This document shows positions 58,421 through 63,968 of a DNA stretch of 63,968 bases, one piece after another. The stretch covers positions 1 through 63,968 of the forward strand of contig CAZOPF010000023.1 in the NCBI GenBank assembly GCA_964581605.1, read 5' to 3'. The position numbers and the translations under genes were made by a program. Source of the DNA: CAADGU01 sp964581605. GTDB taxonomy: Bacteria > Chloroflexota > Anaerolineae > Promineifilales > Promineifilaceae. Every line of letters starts with the position of its first letter. Position 1 is the stretch's first letter. Below the pieces are notes generated by a model. The model did not search any database, was not told where the DNA came from, and worked only from the letters and a program-made list of their open reading frames with translations.

Positions 58421-58593
58421 AAGAAAAAGTTGCGCAAGCGTTTTTAGCTCTGTCGGGGCAACCACTCTCCACCACCGAAATGTTTTACGTGGAAAAATAC
58501 GCACACGGCGGCATGTCCAGCGGCTACATCTGGCCGGCGTTCTGGCGCGAACAAGCATTACCATTACTGCAATCCAGGTTGGCGACCATGTGA
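58408..58593 (+). pseudogene. 5'-truncated copy of the small WGLRGDP/HGGMSSG gene
   Basis: In frame from 58408 the DNA reads AAELEEKVAQAFLALSGQPL and continues to FYVEKYAHGGMSSGYIWPAF and the TGA at 58591-58593. It matches residues about 43-103 of the protein at 53880-54200 at roughly four of five positions. No start codon or promoter remains; the 5' part is replaced by the permease remnant. The overlap with the permease frame marks a recombination junction near 58400-58412. Confidence 0.85.
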
Positions 58594-58741
58594 TCCCTTC
58601 TCCGTCTTGTCTCCGCTGTAAACGTTAACCAAAATTCAACCGTACAACTTCATGTTTTCAGCTATGATGCTCGCTAATACATGGTGGCCGCCAGAAGTTC
58701 CGGGAGTAGAGCCGCCCTAAAGAAAAAGGGAGATTCTTGCG

Positions 58742-61606
58742 ATGATTTACTTATGTGGAAAACGCTTGATACTATCTTGTCTGATGGCTACAGCCGTCAT
58801 CCTTTTCTGGTCAACCACCCCACCTCGTACCCACGCCGCTACTATTACCGTCGACACGGCCGCCGATGAACTCGATGGCCTCACTGGTAATACCTTTTGT
58901 TCCTTGCGGGAGGCCATTCGCAATGCCAACCTGGATAATGCCGCGCAGGTGGATTGTGCTGCTGGCACTGGCACTGACACCATCATCTTTGCCAGCACTC
59001 TGGATGGTGTGCCCATTACCTTGAGCATCGTGGGCAGTGGCGAAGACAACACCGCTACAGGCGACCTGGATATTCGCTCCCCCATTACCTTCAGCGGCAA
59101 TGGCACCACGGCTACCATCATAGATGGCGGTGGGATAGATCGGGTGTTTGATATACCGGTGGCGGCCGCAACGGCCGTTACCTTTGAAAACTTGACGATA
59201 CAAAACGGCTCTGTTGGCGCATTTCCGGGTGGCGGCATTCGCAATAATTCAACCGGGCCGGTAACTGTCACCATCAACAACGGCCAGATTGCCAATAACA
59301 CCATTGCAGGCAGCGGCGGGGGCATTTCTAATACGGCCGCTAATACCATTAACCTGAACAACAGCATCATAGCCAATAATACCACCACCGGCACAGGGCC
59401 AACTATTGCCGGTGGTGGTATTCACAATGCGGGAACATTGAATATCACCGCCAGCACAATCACCGACAACACCTCCAGCGGGGGCAGTGGCGGCGGCGGC
59501 ATTTTTAACAGCGGCACCCTCGCCATCAACAACAGCACCCTCAGCGACAATGAAGCAACAGGTACCTTTTCTAGCGGCGGTGGATTGGGCATCAGCGGCG
59601 GCAGCTCAACTTTGACCAATGTAACCATCAGCGGCAATAGAGCGAACGGGGATGGGGGAGGCATCCAGTTCATTGTCAGCGGCTCACTGGTAATGACCAA
59701 TGTCACCATCACAGCCAATATCGCTGATTTTGAAAACCTCAATGGCGAGAACGGCGGCGGTTTTGCTCAAAGCGGTTCGGCCGCCTCTTCCACATTTAAC
59801 AATGTCATTCTGGCTGGTAACGACGACGTCAGCGGCGCGACACAGGATGATTGTACACTGGGCGTGACGACAACCATTACCAGCAATGGCTATAACTTGC
59901 GCTACGCCACCGGAGGGTGCGCTACCAGATTAAACAATGTCAATGATATTACCAGCACGCCGGCCACATTGGGGCTGGGGTCGTTGCAAGACAATGGCGG
60001 CGACACACTGACCCATAATGTGTTGGCCGGCAGCGACGCCATTGACGGCGTTCCCGTTGGTGTAAATGGCTGTGCCACAACGGTTACGGCCGATCAGCGC
60101 AATGTGGCGCGTGCTGATGGTGTGGCAACCGGCACGTTGTGTGATGTGGGCGCGGTTGAATATGTTGCCCCGATTGCCCCCAGCGCCACGAACGGCGGCG
60201 ACGGCCCCGGCGGCGTGGGCGTTACCGACGGCAGCAGCTCTCTGGAGCTGTGGCTGGATGGGGATGAAGGGGTCTACACAAATGCGGGCTGCTCTACGGC
60301 CGCCGGTAATGGCGATCCTGTCGCTTGTTGGGCCGACCAAAGTGGGAACAATGTGAATGCCTCCCAGGGAACCGGTACCCCCACATACACCACCAGCACG
60401 CTGAATGGGCAGCCCGCCTTAACATTTAATGGAACGAATGCCCAACTTCAGTTCAACCGTATTGTGCAAGACGATTTCACCATCATTTCCGCCTTCCGCA
60501 CCACACAATCCGCATCGGTGTGTGGGGCAGCCCACTGGTATTGTGGCATGGGGCTGGTTGACGCAGAAGTTGGTGGCGTAGCCTTTGATTTTGGGATGTC
60601 TTTGCTGTCTGGGCAAATGATGACCGGCGTGGGCAATCCAGACGTGACCGTCGCCGCTGCTGGCACGTTCAATGATAATGCCGGGCATATGGCTTTCTTT
60701 CATCGAACAGGCAGCAGTGGCGCCATAGCCCAATATGTAGACGGCGTACAGACAGGCACATCGGTTGGCACAACCTCCGCGCTGACGGCCCCGCCACGCA
60801 TGACCATTGGCGCGCTGCAAACTGATCTCGGTTATTTTTCAGGGGATATGCCAGAGGTGATTGTGTTTAGCGATGATCTGGCGGCGGTGGAGCGTATTCT
60901 GGTGGAAAATTACCTCAGCGCCCGCTACGACGCCCCGGTGAGTGTGGATGTGTATGATGGCGACACGTTTGGGAATGGTGACTTTGATCTAAATGTGGCC
61001 GGGATTGGGCAGTTGGGCGGCAACCAGCACACGCAGGCACACAGTGTGGGCATGATTGTGCGTGACCGCAGTTTCTTGCAAGATGATGGCGACTGGCTGC
61101 TCTTTGGGCAGCGCACAGCCACAAACAGCAATTCTACCAATGACCTGCCCACAACGGGTGATTGGGCTACTGCGCCAGACCCGCGCCGATGGGAACGCCA
61201 CTGGTTTGTGGATGTAACAGATGCGGCCGGAAGCAGTGGCGGTACAGTGGATATTATCTTTGATTTTGGCGAGGGCAGCATGGCCGGGCAACTGCCGGCT
61301 GCCCCCGTCAACAATTACCGGCTGCTGAAGCGGACATTGGATACGGGCCCGTTTACAGATATTGCTATGGCAACGGCCGTTGTGGGCGACCAGGTGCAGT
61401 TTCTGGGGGTAGATGTGGCGGATTTGGGCAGCAACTTTACATTGGCGACGTTGGACTTTACGAATTCGCCAACGGCCGTGACGATGCAACGGATGACGGC
61501 CGGGCCCGTTCCGGCCGAGTTGGGCCCGGCCGGGACCCTGCTGGTGGTGGGCATGATCTTGCTGCTGGCTTCAGCCTCTTTGGGATTGGTGCTGCGCAGG
61601 CGGTAA
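58742..61606 (+). CDS. CSLREA-type beta-helix surface protein with LamG-like domain
   Basis: The 954-residue exported protein has a signal peptide with likely cleavage after PRTHA. The CSLREA motif follows (NTFCSLREAIRNANLDNA), then a right-handed beta-helix of short repeats such as GGGIHNAGTLNITASTITDN (about 115-430). A LamG/concanavalin-like domain (SLELWLDGDEGVYTNAGC and on, about 495-720) and a further beta domain (WERHWFVDVTDAAGSSGGTV) complete the exported part. The C-terminus is a membrane helix followed by RRR (PAGTLLVVGMILLLASASLG), which probably anchors it. Binding to polysaccharide or adhesion is likely but not shown. A strong terminator follows. Confidence 0.88.
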   Translation: MIYLCGKRLILSCLMATAVILFWSTTPPRTHAATITVDTAADELDGLTGNTFCSLREAIRNANLDNAAQVDCAAGTGTDTIIFASTLDGVPITLSIVGSGEDNTATGDLDIRSPITFSGNGTTATIIDGGGIDRVFDIPVAAATAVTFENLTIQNGSVGAFPGGGIRNNSTGPVTVTINNGQIANNTIAGSGGGISNTAANTINLNNSIIANNTTTGTGPTIAGGGIHNAGTLNITASTITDNTSSGGSGGGGIFNSGTLAINNSTLSDNEATGTFSSGGGLGISGGSSTLTNVTISGNRANGDGGGIQFIVSGSLVMTNVTITANIADFENLNGENGGGFAQSGSAASSTFNNVILAGNDDVSGATQDDCTLGVTTTITSNGYNLRYATGGCATRLNNVNDITSTPATLGLGSLQDNGGDTLTHNVLAGSDAIDGVPVGVNGCATTVTADQRNVARADGVATGTLCDVGAVEYVAPIAPSATNGGDGPGGVGVTDGSSSLELWLDGDEGVYTNAGCSTAAGNGDPVACWADQSGNNVNASQGTGTPTYTTSTLNGQPALTFNGTNAQLQFNRIVQDDFTIISAFRTTQSASVCGAAHWYCGMGLVDAEVGGVAFDFGMSLLSGQMMTGVGNPDVTVAAAGTFNDNAGHMAFFHRTGSSGAIAQYVDGVQTGTSVGTTSALTAPPRMTIGALQTDLGYFSGDMPEVIVFSDDLAAVERILVENYLSARYDAPVSVDVYDGDTFGNGDFDLNVAGIGQLGGNQHTQAHSVGMIVRDRSFLQDDGDWLLFGQRTATNSNSTNDLPTTGDWATAPDPRRWERHWFVDVTDAAGSSGGTVDIIFDFGEGSMAGQLPAAPVNNYRLLKRTLDTGPFTDIAMATAVVGDQVQFLGVDVADLGSNFTLATLDFTNSPTAVTMQRMTAGPVPAELGPAGTLLVVGMILLLASASLGLVLRRR

Positions 61607-61630
61607 ACGGCCAACGGCAATCAGAGGCAG

Positions 61631-61668
61631 GTCGTCAGCGGGCCGGGTAGCCCGCTGACGACTTTTTT
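61631..61668 (+). terminator. Rho-independent terminator after the CSLREA gene
   Basis: GTCGTCAGCGGG (61631-61642) pairs perfectly with CCCGCTGACGAC (61651-61662), followed by TTTTTT. It ends just before the stop codon of the convergent reductase gene at 61670. Confidence 0.95.
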
Positions 61669-61669
61669 G

Positions 61670-62611
61670 TTAGTTGGAAGCATACGCCGCCCGGCGGTCG
61701 CGGCGGCGGGCCAGTTCGCTGGTGTATTGTTTGCCTAAGGTGGCCGCATGTTTGTGCGCCCAATCCGTCAGCCGGGTTGTGCCCGTTGGTGGTGTGTCCA
61801 CATGGAGCAGATCAGACATCAACCCTTCAATTTCCTCACGGGTGATCAATACATCATGCACCAGACGGCCGACCACCTGGCCGACGGCAAAACCGAGAGC
61901 AGGGGGGATGGAGAGCAACGGCCGTTTCACGCCTATCACCGCCGCTAATGTTTGCACCAACTCCCGGTAGGTGAACGTTTCCGGGCCGATGGCGTTCAGG
62001 ATGATATTTTGCTCACTCGCCCCTTGCTGCACAGCCAGCCGCGCCAGATCATCCACATCAATCGGTTGCAAGCGATATTGCCCATCCCCAAACAGCCCAA
62101 ACACGGGGAATTTGCGTAACATCCAGGCGATATTGTTGATGAGAATATCCTCCTTGCCAAACAGCACCGTCGGCCGCAAGATGGCATAGGAGAGGCCGGT
62201 TTCCATCAATGCCTGTTCCAATTCCGCTTTGCCCCGAAAATACTCCAGCGGCGAATCGAGGGAGGGGTTGGTGATGCTCACATGCACAATACGCTGCACC
62301 CCGGCTGCTTTGGCCGCCTGAAACAGGGTAATGCTGTTTTGCACAGCGTCAGCATGTTTGAACGTTTTGTGGTTGAAGCGCACCCAGTAGGTGTTGTATA
62401 GCACCGAGACGCCCTGCAACGATGCGGCCAATTGGGCCGGGTTATCAAAGTGAAAGGGACGGGCGGGGATACGGCCGTGAAACGCATTCCCCCGATCCAT
62501 CGAATTGGTCAACGTGATGACCTGCCTGCCCTGGGCTAGCAGCCGTTGGGCAATGTATTTGCCAGAGTAGCCAAAGGCGCCCGTCACGGCGTGCATGCTG
62601 TTTTCGGTCAT
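61670..62611 (-). CDS. NAD(P)-binding NDUFA9-like/atypical SDR protein
   Basis: The 313-residue Rossmann protein has the nucleotide-binding motif VTGAFGYSGKYIAQRLLAQG. NSITLFQAAKAAGVQRIVHV and SYAILRPTVLFGKEDILINN follow, as in atypical short-chain dehydrogenases related to complex I subunit NDUFA9. The YxxxK motif of classical SDRs is present only loosely (EYFRGKAELE). It probably works on quinone- or sugar-linked substrates or acts as a binding protein. It lies 43 bases downstream of the gbsR-like gene on the same strand, so both are likely expressed from the promoter at 63227. Confidence 0.88.
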   Translation of the reverse strand: MTENSMHAVTGAFGYSGKYIAQRLLAQGRQVITLTNSMDRGNAFHGRIPARPFHFDNPAQLAASLQGVSVLYNTYWVRFNHKTFKHADAVQNSITLFQAAKAAGVQRIVHVSITNPSLDSPLEYFRGKAELEQALMETGLSYAILRPTVLFGKEDILINNIAWMLRKFPVFGLFGDGQYRLQPIDVDDLARLAVQQGASEQNIILNAIGPETFTYRELVQTLAAVIGVKRPLLSIPPALGFAVGQVVGRLVHDVLITREEIEGLMSDLLHVDTPPTGTTRLTDWAHKHAATLGKQYTSELARRRDRRAAYASN

Positions 62612-62654
62612 GGTTTACCTCCATAAAAATGGTCAATCGTCAATTGGCCATTTT

Positions 62655-63185
62655 CTATTGATTACCAAACAGCCGAGACAACGTACCGGAGCGCAAGTTA
62701 TCCAGCGTTATCAACATCGCTACCAAGTTATCCAGGCTGTTAAAAAAGTCTTGCATGTTAGTCATACGCTGTTGGTAGAAGACGGCCGTTTCCGCATTGG
62801 TCGCCACTGCTTCTGGCGATTGCGCCAGTGCCAGGCTCTCACCCACCGCTTGCAGCGCCAGATCAAATTCCTGCTGTTCCCGTTCCCGCAATACACCACG
62901 AATCACTTTCCAGAAATCCGTTTCGGCCGTGTAATAATCTTTGCGGTCGCCCACTTCCAGATGTTTGTGTACCATCCCCAGGCGCTCCAGGGTACGCACA
63001 TTGGTGCTCACGGCCCCCTTTGTGACGCCAACCTGGCCCACCAGATCATCCAGCGAAACAGGCTGCGGCGACAGATAAATGGCACCATAAATCGCCCCCA
63101 TCGCTTTGGGAAAACCCCAAAAGTGGCTGATGCGGCTCATGCTTTGAATAAAATTCTGCCGGGCCAGGGCCAGTTGGTCGTCCAT
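62655..63185 (-). CDS. GbsR/MarR-type transcriptional regulator
   Basis: The 176-residue protein matches the GbsR family: FIQSMSRISHFWGFPKAMGA, IYGAIYLSPQPVSLDDLVGQ, then VTKGAVSTNVRTLERLGMVH as recognition helix and DRKDYYTAETDFWKVIRGVL. Members sense choline, betaine or other small molecules and repress transport or synthesis genes. The promoter directly upstream is bracketed by TTTAGTTC sites, so it probably regulates itself and the reductase gene downstream. The C-terminal half is a helical dimerisation region. Confidence 0.9.
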   Translation of the reverse strand: MDDQLALARQNFIQSMSRISHFWGFPKAMGAIYGAIYLSPQPVSLDDLVGQVGVTKGAVSTNVRTLERLGMVHKHLEVGDRKDYYTAETDFWKVIRGVLREREQQEFDLALQAVGESLALAQSPEAVATNAETAVFYQQRMTNMQDFFNSLDNLVAMLITLDNLRSGTLSRLFGNQ

Positions 63186-63206
63186 GTGCTCTCTCTTGCG
63201 AACAAT

Positions 63207-63224
63207 GTTTAGTTCAAACTAAAC
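63207..63224 (-). promoter_or_regulatory. Putative operator GTTTAGTTC/AAACTAAAC
   Basis: An almost perfect inverted repeat (8 of 9 positions) just downstream of the -10 box of the gbsR-like gene. A second half-site, AGTTTAGTTCAC, lies at 63256-63267 just upstream of the -35 box. The two bracket the promoter, as expected for autorepression. Confidence 0.75.
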
Positions 63225-63226
63225 GT

Positions 63227-63254
63227 ATTATACAAACATCGGTGTGGTTGTCAA
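63227..63254 (-). promoter_or_regulatory. Consensus sigma70-type promoter of the gbsR-like gene
   Basis: Minus strand TTGACA (63254-63249), 16-bp spacer, TATAAT (63232-63227). Both hexamers are consensus, and the spacer is the same length as in the arsR promoter. Confidence 0.92.
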
Positions 63255-63275
63255 CCAGTTTAGTTCACCGGGAAC

Positions 63276-63312
63276 AAAAAAGGGTGAGCAGGCCCCACCC
63301 GTCTGCTCACCC
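63276..63312 (-). terminator. Rho-independent terminator of the glycine-zipper gene
   Basis: Minus strand GGGTGAGCAG (63312-63303) pairs with CTGCTCACCC (63291-63282), followed by TTTTTTG. It lies about 30 bases after the stop at 63345 and insulates the gbsR promoter. Confidence 0.93.
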
Positions 63313-63344
63313 TGGCGCGATATTATTGGTTGCGAACGGCCGTT

Positions 63345-63920
63345 TTAGCCCAGGTTCTCCTCATCCAGCGCTTTCTGCAGGCGCTCCCGCGCCGCTGGCT
63401 CCACACTCGTTTCTATGATGGTGCCCTTGAATTTTCTAAATGCTTCCACCACGGAGGGGGCATGTCTGGCGGAGCCGAGGATGAACAAAGCCGTTTGCCC
63501 TTGAGCCAGCGCATCAGACACCGACTGGATGGTGCCCTGGTCAATGCCCAAATCCAGGCGTTTGCCAATCATACGGCCGACTATCGCCCCTCCGGCCAAC
63601 CCCAGCACGGGCCCGCCCAGCATCCAGCCGATGAGTGTGCCCAGCACAGCCCCCTTGACGGTGCCGCCGCGCTTTTCATTGTGCACCCGCTCATCCACTT
63701 GCAGCTTGCCTTCGGCATTTTTAGTCACAAAAACGGCATCTTCCAGGTTGGCCGCTTTTTGTTTATCCAACGCTACTAACGCTTCATACAACCCTTCTGC
63801 CTGGGCCGGGTCGTCAAAGGTGATCACAACTAAACGGCTGATAGCTTCGGTTTCTAATTGAGCGCCAACGCCCGTGGCACTGCCCGCCCGACCTGTCTGA
63901 TTTGAAAGTTCACTTGGCAT
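63345..63920 (-). CDS. DUF1269-like glycine-zipper protein
   Basis: The 191-residue protein begins with a variable N-terminus. A DUF1269-type core follows: ISRLVVITFDDPAQAEGLYE, DAVFVTKNAEGKLQVDE and a Gly-rich hydrophobic hairpin (VLGTLIGWMLGGPVLGLAGG, then AIVGRMIGKRLDLG). A C-terminal ALAQGQTALFILGSARH completes it. The glycine-zipper segment suggests membrane association. Members are often stress-linked; no exact function is known. GGAG precedes the ATG at 63920. Confidence 0.88.
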   Translation of the reverse strand: MPSELSNQTGRAGSATGVGAQLETEAISRLVVITFDDPAQAEGLYEALVALDKQKAANLEDAVFVTKNAEGKLQVDERVHNEKRGGTVKGAVLGTLIGWMLGGPVLGLAGGAIVGRMIGKRLDLGIDQGTIQSVSDALAQGQTALFILGSARHAPSVVEAFRKFKGTIIETSVEPAARERLQKALDEENLG

Positions 63921-63968
63921 GAGTTTTCTCCTTAAATTAAACGTTGTACGATATTGCCAATCGCCTTA

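Noticed and set aside
58594..58741. Riboswitch upstream of the CSLREA gene
   Set aside because: The leader has GC-rich pieces (GGTGGCCGCC, GAGCCGCCC) but I found no consistent pairing or known riboswitch core.
1..63968. tRNA or rRNA genes
   Set aside because: I saw no cloverleaf with GTTC-type T-arm plus CCA-side pairing and no rRNA-like sequence in the spacers.

Overview
The window looks like a scaffold from a Chloroflexota bacterium (Anaerolineae-like, probably metagenome-assembled). This rests on gene content and style: lipoproteins with TP-rich linkers, SARP/NB-ARC/TPR regulators, stacked GAF-domain kinases, a bacterial translin, CSLREA-type surface proteins, and a moderately GC-rich sequence with many short intergenic repeats. 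The sequence alone does not prove the taxon. Four 100-N runs (2113-2212, 26076-26175, 28914-29013, 53506-53605) are scaffold gaps. They truncate mfd and a poly(A)-polymerase-like gene, and two of them lie inside repeats.

Layout. 1-9.2 kb (minus strand): PHP phosphoesterase (cut by the window edge), a small unknown protein, AI-2E-type permease, mfd, pth, a family 5 substrate-binding lipoprotein and a membrane-anchored Ig-like protein. 9.3-14.8 kb (plus): a lipoprotein with three DsbA domains, a DUF6065-like protein, and a lipoprotein that fuses two classes of substrate-binding protein. 14.9-23.7 kb: DUF92, PlsC, esterase, glycosyltransferase, membrane sulfite-oxidase-like protein, patatin, glycoside hydrolase, YigZ and a UPF0173 hydrolase. 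23.9-29 kb: lytic transglycosylase, a membrane protein and a DHH-CBS-poly(A) polymerase. 29-37.5 kb (minus): a four-gene signalling operon of a nine-GAF histidine kinase, a small receiver, a receiver/pseudokinase/winged-helix regulator and a translin. 37.7-39.03 kb (minus): infC-rpmI-rplT, with infC apparently starting at AUU. 39.2-40.4 kb: arsR-arsM. 40.5-49.2 kb (minus): pgk, a beta-lactamase-like hydrolase and a complete polar amino-acid ABC transporter (aapJQMP type). 49.7-58.6 kb: discoidin-like lipoprotein, small conserved genes, two SARP-type regulators (one lacking TPRs), a 20-bp tandem array, and a frameshifted permease joined to a paralogous gene fragment. 58.7-63.97 kb: a large beta-helix surface protein, a GbsR-type regulator with an NDUFA9-like reductase, and a glycine-zipper protein.

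The strongest unusual signal covers the whole window. The palindromic octamer ACGGCCGT occurs about 130 times by eye, where one or two are expected by chance, in genes and between them. It resembles HIP1 of cyanobacteria but has a different sequence. A second layer is a rich set of short repeats (GGGTAATT palindromes, GGTGA strings, 33-34 bp perfect hairpins, a ~105 bp inverted pair). They flank genes, repeatedly supply their stop codons, and in several cases sit in frame inside coding sequences. Clear sigma70-type promoters precede arsR, infC and the gbsR-like gene.
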